Of a stretch of 64,000 nucleotides of DNA, positions 36,368-44,103 are shown piece by piece. The translations under genes and the position numbers were made by a program. The notes below the pieces were generated by a model. That model did not search any database. It was given only the letters and a program-made list of their open reading frames with translations, and was not told the DNA's origin. How positions within the stretch are numbered: position 1 is the stretch's first letter; each line of letters begins with the position of its first letter. The stretch covers positions 868,001 to 932,000 of the forward strand of contig NZ_CP016753.1 in the NCBI RefSeq assembly GCF_002240055.1, read 5' to 3'. This stretch comes from Leptotrichia sp. oral taxon 498 (GTDB lineage Bacteria; Fusobacteriota; Fusobacteriia; Fusobacteriales; Leptotrichiaceae).

Positions 36368-36876
36368 AAATAATAAATATAAAATTTAGGAAAACTAAAA
36401 AAGTTTATCCGTTTATAATTAATGAAGTGGAAAATTATAAAAAAGGAGACTATGTCTTGGTTGATACCATTCGGGGAGAGCAGATTGGGATTGTTTTAGA
36501 TGCTGTGTTAAATCAGGAAAAGATTTTGGAGGAAAAAGAAGAACTTAAAATGCGTGAAGTTAAGCGAAAATTGAATGAAAGTGAAATAAATAAACTTACG
36601 GAGCTTGATAAAAAGGCAGACGAGGCTTATTTTATATGTAAAAAAATTGTAAAAAGATTTCTTCCTGAAATGAATCTTGTAATTGGCGAGTATACTTTTG
36701 ATGAAAATAAGCTAATTTTTTATTTTACAGCGGAAAAAAGACTTGATTTTAGGGAATTGGTAAAAGAAGTGAACAGAACTTTTAAAAAGAGAGTGGAGTT
36801 TTATCAAATTAAAGTAAATGATGAAGGTCGTATCTTATCAGCATTTGGAAAATATGGAAGAGAAATTTATTGGTAA
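36364..36876 (+). CDS. Short RicT/PSP1-like protein lacking the cysteine motifs
   Basis: A 170-residue protein with the PSP1 domain pattern of RicT/YaaT: KKGDYVLVDTIRGEQIGIV, a charged helix with AYFICKKIV, GEYTFDENKLIFYFTAEKR and DFRELVKEV. Full-length RicT continues with CGRxLCC and further cysteines that bind an iron-sulfur cluster; here the protein ends at GKYGREIYW. Start is GTG, overlapping the radC stop, with AAGGTGG upstream. It is probably a natural short form, because no cysteine codons follow in any frame. Confidence 0.75.
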   Translation: MKIINIKFRKTKKVYPFIINEVENYKKGDYVLVDTIRGEQIGIVLDAVLNQEKILEEKEELKMREVKRKLNESEINKLTELDKKADEAYFICKKIVKRFLPEMNLVIGEYTFDENKLIFYFTAEKRLDFRELVKEVNRTFKKRVEFYQIKVNDEGRILSAFGKYGREIYW

Positions 36877-37001
36877 AATTATATACTCAAACCTATTTAA
36901 AATTAAATTATTAAAAATTATATAAATCTAGGAGTTGAGTAAAATAGTCATAGTTTTTGAGTTCGGTTTTAAAACAGTTTTACTATAAAATAAAAAATTA
37001 A

Positions 37002-37045
37002 AAAAGATAAAAATTAGAAAATATCTAAAATTTATCTTTTTTTAT
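37002..37045. terminator. Bidirectional terminator between convergent genes
   Basis: AAAAGATAAA at 37002-37011 pairs with TTTATCTTTT at 37031-37040, with A-runs and T-runs on both sides, between the PSP1-like gene and the acyltransferase fusion. Confidence 0.7.
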
Positions 37046-37113
37046 TTTTATGTTAAGAAAAAATTGTTTTTTATAAATTTAATTTTTATGTATTTTTATT
37101 TTTCATAAAAATT

Positions 37114-39609
37114 TTAATTATTTATTATTAAATTTTCCACATATTTTTTTATAATATTTTGTGCTTTCTTGCAAATTTCGTCATAACTGCCAGCTGGCTT
37201 AAATTTTTCTAGTACCGCAACTTCAATTTTTTTCGGTCTTGGAAATTTCATATATCTCGAATATGCGTTAAATGCGCCTTTTATCCCAAGGCACTGAATA
37301 TCTACACCCATTTCTTTAGCTATGATTGCGAATACTTTTTTAAACTCGGCAACTTTACCATCTTTTGTCCTTGCACCTTCAGGGAAAATTAGCACACTTT
37401 TACCACTTTTTAAATGTCCAACAATCTCTTCCACGCTTTTTCTTATATTTTTGTTTATGTCAACTAAAATAACATTTCCATGGTTTACAAGAAGTTTCAT
37501 AAAACCTTTTTTAAAATACCAGTCAATTGCTAAAAATAAAGTGTTATTTAATATTTTTCGTGGAAGCAGAGTTCCTAATACAACTGGATCAACAAAACTT
37601 TGATGGTTTGAGACAAAAATTTGAGGTTCTGCCGTAAGATTTTTTTTATTTATTTTTTTTGTCCTAAAATACAAATCAACTATTGGTTGAAGTGGTTTTA
37701 AAATTTTTGTAACCCAACGATTTTTATTGTCAACAATCGGTTTAGTTTCATCAATTATCTTTTTCCAGTCAACTTCATTATCTTCAATTTTTGTAGCTTT
37801 TTGGTTGATATATTCAGAAAGCAAAAGCAAATTAGGCATTTTAGAAAACTCATCTTCATCCAGTCTAATTCCAAAGTTACTTTCAATATATGCAAAAAAT
37901 TCGACGATGTCAAGTGAATCCATTCCAATTTCAAGTTCCAGATTTTCTTGTGGCTGTGGAGCAATTCCCTTATTCTTTTTGACATATTCTTTTAAAATTC
38001 TGTAAATTTCGTTATCTGGCTCGATTACTTTTTCTTTTTTATCCGTTTCACCTTTTTCGTATAAGTCAGGCAACATAAATCTTCTTGTTTTTCCAACTCG
38101 AGTTTTTGGCAATTCATTTTCAAAAAGTTTATAATCCAGTATTTTTTCATAGTTATGAGCTTTTAAGTTGTAGTCTTCAACAATATTTTTTATGTAAGTT
38201 TTTGTGTTTGTAATATTTCTTTTTCTAAATTCCAATAAATCTGGAACAATTATTGCCGCAAGTTTATTTTTATGATTAAAAATTCCGATTTCCTTTATAA
38301 GTCCGTCACTTTTTTTTAGAACTCTATCTTCTAGGGTTTCAGGATCAATATTTTTACCATTCGATAAAACAATCATCGTATTTCGTCTTCCACGAATTGT
38401 AATAAATCCTTCGTCGTCAATTGTTGCCAAATCCCCTGTTTTAAACCATCCATCTTCAGTAATCACTTCTTTTGTTTTTTCCGGTTTATTGTAATAACCT
38501 TTCATCACAATTGGTCCTTTTACCATAAGCTCTTCATTTTCAATCTTTACTTCGACATTAAAAAGTTTTTTCCCAACGGTTCCAATTTTTCTCTCTTTTT
38601 TAGAATTTACTGCTATAACTGGCGAAGTTTCAGTAAGTCCGTAACCCTCCAGAGAATAAATTCCCAAAGTTTCGTAAAATCTTGAAATTTCAGGATCCAT
38701 TTTTGCTCCACCGACGACGATGAAATCCAAACGTCCTCCAAATTTTTTGTGAACTTTTGCGAATACTTTTCGTTTTAATTTTATAGAATTTGAGTTTTTC
38801 ATAATTTTGTAAATAGTTCTTGTTAAAAATTTTGCATTAATTTGCTCCATAACTCCATCATAAAATAATTTAAACACTCTTGGAACCCCAATTAGCGCTG
38901 TAACTCTATTTTTTTCAAGAGCTTCGAAAATCTCTTTACTTGCAATTTTTTCCACAAAAACGATGGAAGTCTGATATTTTAACATCAAAAGCACAGTCGC
39001 TGTAAGTGGCAAAATGTGGTGAAATGGAAGCAGCGCCAAAATTTGGTCACGGTAGTCAAAAATTCCTTTTTCATAAATTCCTTCCATTTCAGAATTTAAG
39101 TTATCAAATGAGAGCATAACTCCCTTGGGATTTCCAGTCGTTCCAGAAGTGTAGAGCATAGCAGCAGTTTCATTTCCAGTCGGATTATTTAACTCAAAAT
39201 CTGAATTTCTTATAAAATTTAACTTTTCTTCTGAGATTTTAACTTTATCAACATTAATTATTTTTATTTTATCTTTAAATTCATATTGATTGACAGCATC
39301 AATTATATTTTTTTGAGTCTCATCAGAACACAAAATAATATCAGGATTTGCGTCATTTAACACATACAAAATTTCTTGAGGGTTGCTATTCGCATCAAGT
39401 GCAATTCCCGCCGAATTTTTATCCCAAATAGCCATAAATCCATAAATCCACTCGGGACGATTTTCCATAATTATAAGTCCAAATCTGTCTTTTTCTAAAT
39501 TTATTACATATTCTGAAAAATATTTAATATTATTTATAAGCTCAGTATAATTTATATGTCTATTTTTAAAATCGACTAAAGCAAGTCTGTCCGCTCTTTG
39601 TAAAAACAT
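37114..39609 (-). CDS. Three-domain acyl-CoA/ACP synthetase - acyl carrier - acyltransferase fusion
   Basis: An 831-residue fusion. Residues 1 to about 520 form an AMP-binding acyl synthetase with TSGTTGNPKGVM, LEGYGLTETSPV and WFKTGDLA. A carrier domain follows with the phosphopantetheine serine in GMDSLD (Ser565). The C-terminus is a PlsC-type acyltransferase with NHQSFVD (His669, Asp674) and FPEGARTKDG. It could activate a fatty acid, load it on its own carrier domain and acylate a lysophospholipid, similar in logic to E. coli Aas. GGAGG precedes the ATG and TATAAT lies at 39644-39639. Confidence 0.88.
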   Translation of the reverse strand: MFLQRADRLALVDFKNRHINYTELINNIKYFSEYVINLEKDRFGLIIMENRPEWIYGFMAIWDKNSAGIALDANSNPQEILYVLNDANPDIILCSDETQKNIIDAVNQYEFKDKIKIINVDKVKISEEKLNFIRNSDFELNNPTGNETAAMLYTSGTTGNPKGVMLSFDNLNSEMEGIYEKGIFDYRDQILALLPFHHILPLTATVLLMLKYQTSIVFVEKIASKEIFEALEKNRVTALIGVPRVFKLFYDGVMEQINAKFLTRTIYKIMKNSNSIKLKRKVFAKVHKKFGGRLDFIVVGGAKMDPEISRFYETLGIYSLEGYGLTETSPVIAVNSKKERKIGTVGKKLFNVEVKIENEELMVKGPIVMKGYYNKPEKTKEVITEDGWFKTGDLATIDDEGFITIRGRRNTMIVLSNGKNIDPETLEDRVLKKSDGLIKEIGIFNHKNKLAAIIVPDLLEFRKRNITNTKTYIKNIVEDYNLKAHNYEKILDYKLFENELPKTRVGKTRRFMLPDLYEKGETDKKEKVIEPDNEIYRILKEYVKKNKGIAPQPQENLELEIGMDSLDIVEFFAYIESNFGIRLDEDEFSKMPNLLLLSEYINQKATKIEDNEVDWKKIIDETKPIVDNKNRWVTKILKPLQPIVDLYFRTKKINKKNLTAEPQIFVSNHQSFVDPVVLGTLLPRKILNNTLFLAIDWYFKKGFMKLLVNHGNVILVDINKNIRKSVEEIVGHLKSGKSVLIFPEGARTKDGKVAEFKKVFAIIAKEMGVDIQCLGIKGAFNAYSRYMKFPRPKKIEVAVLEKFKPAGSYDEICKKAQNIIKKYVENLIINN

Positions 39610-40077
39610 ATATTTTCCTCCTCTTTTTAGATAAAAAAATTATATCACATTTTGGGTTGATACGCTATTTTTTTCTATTTTGGAGATAGTGTAAAAATTT
39701 TAGGGGCATATTTTGATTATAGGATGTTATTTTGTTTAATATAGTTTTTTATTGTTTTAAATAAGGGGAAAGGACCGCCATTTCCCCTTATAATCCCCAC
39801 GCTCGTCTAAGCATTTTTTGAAGCAAAGCCGAAACTCACTTCGTTCAGACAGTCGTCTTTACTCCAAAAAAATCACAACATCTTTTGTATAGCACTTCTG
39901 CATAAAAAAGAAAAAAATGTTATTTTAATAATTTTATGGGTTGAATAAGAAATCTAAAATAGAAGTTTTTATTTACTCCTAAATATTTTACTCTATTTAT
40001 TTACATAAAAAAATTGCTTTTTTTCCATAACTGTGGTAATCTTTGGGTATAAAAATTAAGTGAAGGGAAGTAAAGAA
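39610..40077 (+). other. Intergenic stretch with a GC-rich repeat-like island
   Basis: Apart from the fusion-gene promoter at its left, the stretch holds about 100 bases (39763-39865) with near 50% G+C, a hairpin AAGGGGAAA/TTTCCCCTT and no ORF. The rest is AT-rich, with a possible weak promoter before the M3 peptidase. The island looks like a dispersed repeat or gene remnant. Confidence 0.5.
39763..39789. repeat. 9-bp inverted repeat in the GC-rich island
   Basis: AAGGGGAAA at 39763-39771 and TTTCCCCTT at 39781-39789 enclose a 9-base loop. Confidence 0.7.
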
Positions 40078-41772
40078 ATGAATTTTAATGACTACAAATA
40101 CGAACATATAGAAGTAGAAAAAATAAAAGATGAATTTTCTGAAAATATTAAAAATTTTGAAAATTCTAAAAACATGGAAGAACAATGTGAATATTTTGAC
40201 AAAATTATAAAACTTAGAAATTATGTGGATACGATGCAGACACTTGTGTCAATTAGACATAGCATTGATACAACTGACAAATTTTACGATAAGGAAAACG
40301 AGTATATGGACGAAATTAGTCCAATTTTATTTGGTTTTACAAATGATTTTTATAAAGCGCTTGTAAATTCTAAATTTAAAAAAGAGCTAATCCAAAAATA
40401 CGGAAAATTTTTGTTTGACCTGGCTGAAAATACGCTAAAAACATTTTCTAGCGAAGTTATCCCAGATTTTCAGGAAGAAAATAGACTTACAAGTAAATAT
40501 GAAAAACTTATCGCAAGTGCAAAAATTGAGTTTGACGGAAAAGAGCTAAATTTGTCACAAATGGTGCCTTACACTCAGTCGAAAGACAGAAATGTGAGAA
40601 TTGAAGCGGCTAAAAAAGTTGCTAATTTTTTCTCTGAAAATAAAGAAGAATTTGACAACATTTACGACTCGCTTGTAAAAGTTAGAGATAAGATGGCAAA
40701 AAAATTGGGTTACAAAAATTATGTGGAATTTGGCTACAAAAGATTATCTCGACTTGAATATGACGCAAAAATGGTCGCTGGATACAGAAAACAAGTGTTA
40801 GAAAACATTGTGCCAATTTATACAGAACTTAGAAAAAGACAGGAAAAAAGATTGGGTGTAGGAAAATTGAGATTTTATGACGAAGCGATAAAATTTAATT
40901 CTGGAAATGCCGATCCGCACGGATCACCTGAATGGATTTTAAATAACGGAAAAACAATGTATAAAGAATTGTCCAAAGAAACCGACGAATTTTTTACATT
41001 TATGACTGAAAATAATTTACTTGACTTGCTTTCAAAAAAAGGAAAGATGAGCGGTGGATACTGCACCTACATTCCAGATTACAAATCGCCATTTATTTTT
41101 GCGAACTTTAATGCGACCTCGCACGATGTCGATGTTTTGACACACGAAGCCGGACACGCTTTTCAAGTTTATCAAAGCCGTGGTTATGAAGTTCCAGAAT
41201 ATTTGTGGCCGACTTACGAAGCCTGTGAAATTCACTCGATGAGCATGGAATTTTTAACTTGGCCGTGGATGAATTTATTTTTTGAAGAAGATACCGAAAA
41301 ATACAAATTTATTCATTTATCAGAAGCGCTTTTATTCATTCCATACGGAGTAACTGTGGACGAATTTCAGCACTGGGTTTACGAAAATCCAGAAGTTTCG
41401 CCACAGGAAAGAAGAGAAAAATGGCTTAAAATTGAAAAAAAATATCTTCCTATAAGAGATTATGGAGAAGTCGAAGAATTAAAAGACGGAATTTTCTGGT
41501 TTAGACAAGGACACATCTTTTCATCGCCATTTTACTACATAGATTACACTTTAGCACAAGTTTGTGCATTCCAGTTTTGGATAAAAGCCAATGAAAATAG
41601 AGAAAAGGCTTGGAGTGAATATTTAAATTTATGTAAATTAGGTGGAAGTAAACCATTTTTTGAGTTGATGAAGTCGGCAAACTTAAAAAATCCTTTTGAA
41701 AAAGGCGTATTAGCTGAAGTTGTGCCAAAGATAAAAGAATATTTGGACAGTATTGATGATATGAAATTATAA
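40078..41772 (+). CDS. M3 family oligoendopeptidase
   Basis: A 564-residue zinc metallopeptidase of the PepF-like M3B group, degrading oligopeptides in the cytoplasm. The HEAGH motif is at residues 356-360, followed by the distal glutamate segment EACEIHSMSMEFLTWPW. ATG 40078 is preferred over the upstream GTG at 40060, which lies inside the GAAGGGAAG site. Confidence 0.92.
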   Translation: MNFNDYKYEHIEVEKIKDEFSENIKNFENSKNMEEQCEYFDKIIKLRNYVDTMQTLVSIRHSIDTTDKFYDKENEYMDEISPILFGFTNDFYKALVNSKFKKELIQKYGKFLFDLAENTLKTFSSEVIPDFQEENRLTSKYEKLIASAKIEFDGKELNLSQMVPYTQSKDRNVRIEAAKKVANFFSENKEEFDNIYDSLVKVRDKMAKKLGYKNYVEFGYKRLSRLEYDAKMVAGYRKQVLENIVPIYTELRKRQEKRLGVGKLRFYDEAIKFNSGNADPHGSPEWILNNGKTMYKELSKETDEFFTFMTENNLLDLLSKKGKMSGGYCTYIPDYKSPFIFANFNATSHDVDVLTHEAGHAFQVYQSRGYEVPEYLWPTYEACEIHSMSMEFLTWPWMNLFFEEDTEKYKFIHLSEALLFIPYGVTVDEFQHWVYENPEVSPQERREKWLKIEKKYLPIRDYGEVEELKDGIFWFRQGHIFSSPFYYIDYTLAQVCAFQFWIKANENREKAWSEYLNLCKLGGSKPFFELMKSANLKNPFEKGVLAEVVPKIKEYLDSIDDMKL

Positions 41773-41825
41773 ATAAAATATATTAAATTATAAAAAAAAT
41801 ATATAATTAAATAATTATTTTTTAC

Positions 41826-41854
41826 TTGCATTTACAAATGTTTAGTGGTATACT
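41826..41854 (+). promoter_or_regulatory. Promoter of cysK
   Basis: TTGCAT at 41826-41831 and TATACT at 41849-41854 with a 17-base spacer. Confidence 0.7.
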
Positions 41855-41910
41855 AATTGTAGATACAAATATGAGAGTTGAAAAATATAATAAATTATGG
41901 AGGAAAACGT

Positions 41911-42831
41911 ATGATATACGAAAATATTATTGATTTAATCGGAAATACACCAGTTGTAAAATTAAATTTTTTAAAAGGTGATGATGTTGCTGATATTTAT
42001 GTAAAATTGGAAAAATATAATATCGGAGGAAGTGTAAAAGATAGAGCAGCTCTTGGAATGATTGAAGCTGCGGAAAAATCTGGAGAATTAAAACCAGGTG
42101 GAACAATTGTAGAACCAACATCAGGAAATACAGGAATTGCATTAGCAATGATAGGGAAAGCAAAAGGTTACAAAGTTATAATTATTATGCCAGATTCAAT
42201 GAGTATTGAAAGAAGAAGTATTTTATCTGCTTACGGAGCTGAATTAATCTTAACTGAAGGTGCTAAAGGAATGAAGGGTGCAATTGCAAAAGCTGAAGAA
42301 CTTGCAAAAGAAAATGGATATTTCTTGCCACAACAATTTAAAAACCCTGCAAACCCTGCAAAACATTATGAAACAACAGCAAAAGAAATTTTAGATGATT
42401 TTCCTGTACTGGATGCTTATATTTCAGGAGTTGGAACAGCTGGAACTCTTGTTGGGGTTGGAAAAAGATTGAGAGAAGAAAGACCAGGAACAAAAATATA
42501 TGCTGTAGAACCTGCTTCATCAGCTGTGTTATCAGGAGAACAACCTGGAAAACATCTGCAGCAAGGACTTGGAGCTGGATTTGTTCCTGCCAACTATGAC
42601 AGCAGCGTAGTCGATGAAATTATAAAAACAACAAATGAAGAAGCTGTGGAATTTTCAACAAGAGCTGCCAAGGAAAACGGATTATTCGTTGGGATTTCTT
42701 CGGGAAGTGCAATAGCTGCAGCGTACAAAGTTGCTAAAAAATTAGGAAAAGGTAAAAAAGTACTAGCCATACTTCCAGACGGTGGGGAAAAATATTTATC
42801 AGTGGATGCATTTAGAAATAGTTTACAATAA
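41911..42831 (+). CDS. cysK: Cysteine synthase A (O-acetylserine thiol-lyase)
   Basis: A PLP enzyme that forms cysteine from O-acetylserine and sulfide. The 306 residues include GGSVKDRAA with the PLP lysine (Lys43), PTSGNTGIALA and the phosphate-binding SGVGTAGTLVGVG. ATG 41911 follows ATGGAGG. The frame opening at 41878 is upstream of that site. It is separated from cysE by a terminator. Confidence 0.96.
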   Translation: MIYENIIDLIGNTPVVKLNFLKGDDVADIYVKLEKYNIGGSVKDRAALGMIEAAEKSGELKPGGTIVEPTSGNTGIALAMIGKAKGYKVIIIMPDSMSIERRSILSAYGAELILTEGAKGMKGAIAKAEELAKENGYFLPQQFKNPANPAKHYETTAKEILDDFPVLDAYISGVGTAGTLVGVGKRLREERPGTKIYAVEPASSAVLSGEQPGKHLQQGLGAGFVPANYDSSVVDEIIKTTNEEAVEFSTRAAKENGLFVGISSGSAIAAAYKVAKKLGKGKKVLAILPDGGEKYLSVDAFRNSLQ

Positions 42832-42843
42832 AAAAAAGAAAAG

Positions 42844-42868
42844 AGGGAGCATATTTTTGCTTCCTTGA
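42844..42868 (+). terminator. cysK terminator
   Basis: GGGAGC and GCTTCC pair across ATATTTTT just after the cysK stop; the T-rich stretch follows after a short gap. Confidence 0.6.
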
Positions 42869-42923
42869 TTTTAAAAAATATATAAAATATGAGAATAGTT
42901 CAAGTAGTAATAAAATTATTTAC

Positions 42924-42952
42924 TTGAAATTTTTTTATAAATTTTATAAAAT
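42924..42952 (+). promoter_or_regulatory. Candidate promoter of cysE
   Basis: TTGAAA at 42924-42929 and TAAAAT at 42947-42952 with a 17-base spacer. Confidence 0.5.
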
Positions 42953-42998
42953 TAAATATATAGAAAGCTAAAAAAACTAAAAGAAGGAGGAGTTTGCC

Positions 42999-43538
42999 AT
43001 TTTTAAGCAATTAAAAGAAGAATTTGACAATATCGCTCAAAAAGATCCAGCGGCCAGACATAAATTGGAAATTTTATTATATCCGTCGCTACATGCAGTA
43101 ATAAATCACAAAATAGCGCATTTTTTTCAAAAGAAAAAACTTTTTTTCTTGGCTAGACTTTTTTCTCAAATTTCAAGATTTTTTACTGGAATAGAAATTC
43201 ACCCAGGAGCAACTTTAGGAAAACGAATTTTCTTTGACCACGGAATGGGAATTGTAGTTGGAGAAACTGCTGAAATTGGTAATGATTGTGTAATTTATCA
43301 CGGTGTGACTTTAGGTGGAGTGACGACTGAAAAAGGAAAAAGACATCCTACATTAAAAAATAATGTGACAGTCGGTGCGGGAGCAAAAATTTTGGGAAAT
43401 ATAACAGTTGGAAACAATGTAAAAATAGGTGCAAATTCTGTCGTTTTAAAAGATATTCCCGACAACGCCGTAGCTGTTGGAATTCCTGCCAGAATTATTC
43501 AAAAAGCCGAAGAGGACTTTTTTATGTGGCATATTTAG
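42999..43538 (+). CDS. cysE: Serine O-acetyltransferase with a probable ATT start codon
   Basis: Makes O-acetylserine for CysK. The 179-residue protein has the family N-terminus FKQLKEEF and [13 protein letters not shown], then the left-handed beta-helix with [24 protein letters not shown] and GVTLGGVT. The conserved N-terminus extends upstream of the first standard start (TTG 43065). The only place for the first residue is ATT 42999, 8 bases after AAGGAGG at 42984-42990; the frame closes at TAA 42978. TTG 42994 is out of frame. ATT initiation is rare outside infC. Confidence 0.85.
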   Translation: MFKQLKEEFDNIAQKDPAARHKLEILLYPSLHAVINHKIAHFFQKKKLFFLARLFSQISRFFTGIEIHPGATLGKRIFFDHGMGIVVGETAEIGNDCVIYHGVTLGGVTTEKGKRHPTLKNNVTVGAGAKILGNITVGNNVKIGANSVVLKDIPDNAVAVGIPARIIQKAEEDFFMWHI

Positions 43539-43654
43539 TTTGTAAAAGTAAGTTTTAAAAATAGGGAATATTGAGATTGAAGTTCGATATTCTCTCTATT
43601 TTTTTATTTTAAAATTACCCATAAAAAATTTTTTGGATAAAAATAAAAAAAGTG

Positions 43655-43683
43655 TTGACAAAATTATTTTTTTTTGGTATACT
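43655..43683 (+). promoter_or_regulatory. Promoter of tRNA-Gln
   Basis: TTGACA at 43655-43660 and TATACT at 43678-43683, spacer 17, preceded by the same AAAAGTG block as the other tRNA promoters. Confidence 0.85.
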
Positions 43684-43715
43684 TGTGAAGTCGTAAAAAA
43701 AAAATTATAATTTGT

Positions 43716-43790
43716 TGGGCTGTCGCCAAGCGGTAAGGCACTAGACTTTGACTCTAGCATGCAATGGTTCGAATCCATTCAGCCCAGCCA
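43716..43790 (+). tRNA. tRNA-Gln (TTG)
   Basis: Acceptor TGGGCTG/CAGCCCA, anticodon TTG in CTAGA/TCTAG, encoded CCA. A single-gene transcription unit with its own promoter and terminator. Confidence 0.96.
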
Positions 43791-43821
43791 TTTTTAAAAA
43801 TTTAAAATAGTTATTTATACG

Positions 43822-43849
43822 AACTGTCTGAAAAGGCAGTTTTTTTTTA
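43822..43849 (+). terminator. tRNA-Gln terminator
   Basis: AACTGTC pairs with GGCAGTT (one G-U) across TGAAAA, followed by T8. Confidence 0.88.
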
Positions 43850-43874
43850 ATATTTCATAAAAAGAATTAAAATA

Positions 43875-43903
43875 TTGAAAAATAAAAATAAATTTGATAT
43901 AAT
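43875..43903 (+). promoter_or_regulatory. Promoter of glmS ribozyme and glmS
   Basis: TTGAAA at 43875-43880 and TATAAT at 43898-43903 with a 17-base spacer, 31 bases before the ribozyme cleavage site. Confidence 0.8.
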
Positions 43904-43930
43904 TGTTAGACAAAAAGAATAAAAATTAAA

Positions 43931-44085
43931 ATAGCGCTAGTCCTTTTTTAAAAGGAGACGAGGAAAAAGAGTTATCGAAATTTCAGCGGATGCTCTTTAG
44001 GTTATCACAACCTAAATAATATACAAAAATTATAAGAAATTATAAAACAAAAATATTATAGTGATTATTCTTTTTGAATTTTATA
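43931..44085 (+). ncRNA. glmS ribozyme/riboswitch
   Basis: The leader contains AGCGCTAG, then GACGAGGA, GTTATCGAAATTTCAGCGG and ATGCTCTT in the order and near-exact wording of the glmS self-cleaving ribozyme core. The expected cleavage is between A43933 and G43934. A small P1 stem is CCTTTT/AAAAGG, AGGTT/AACCT forms the next stem, and AATAATAT with ATATTAT could close the outer helix. Glucosamine 6-phosphate would trigger self-cleavage and decay of the glmS message. Confidence 0.88.
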
Positions 44086-44103
44086 TTTGTAAAGGAGAAT
44101 GCT

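Noticed and set aside
36940-36995. CRISPR-repeat-like sequence with a GTTTTAAAAC palindrome
   Set aside because: It occurs once, with no spacers, no second repeat and no cas gene in the window.
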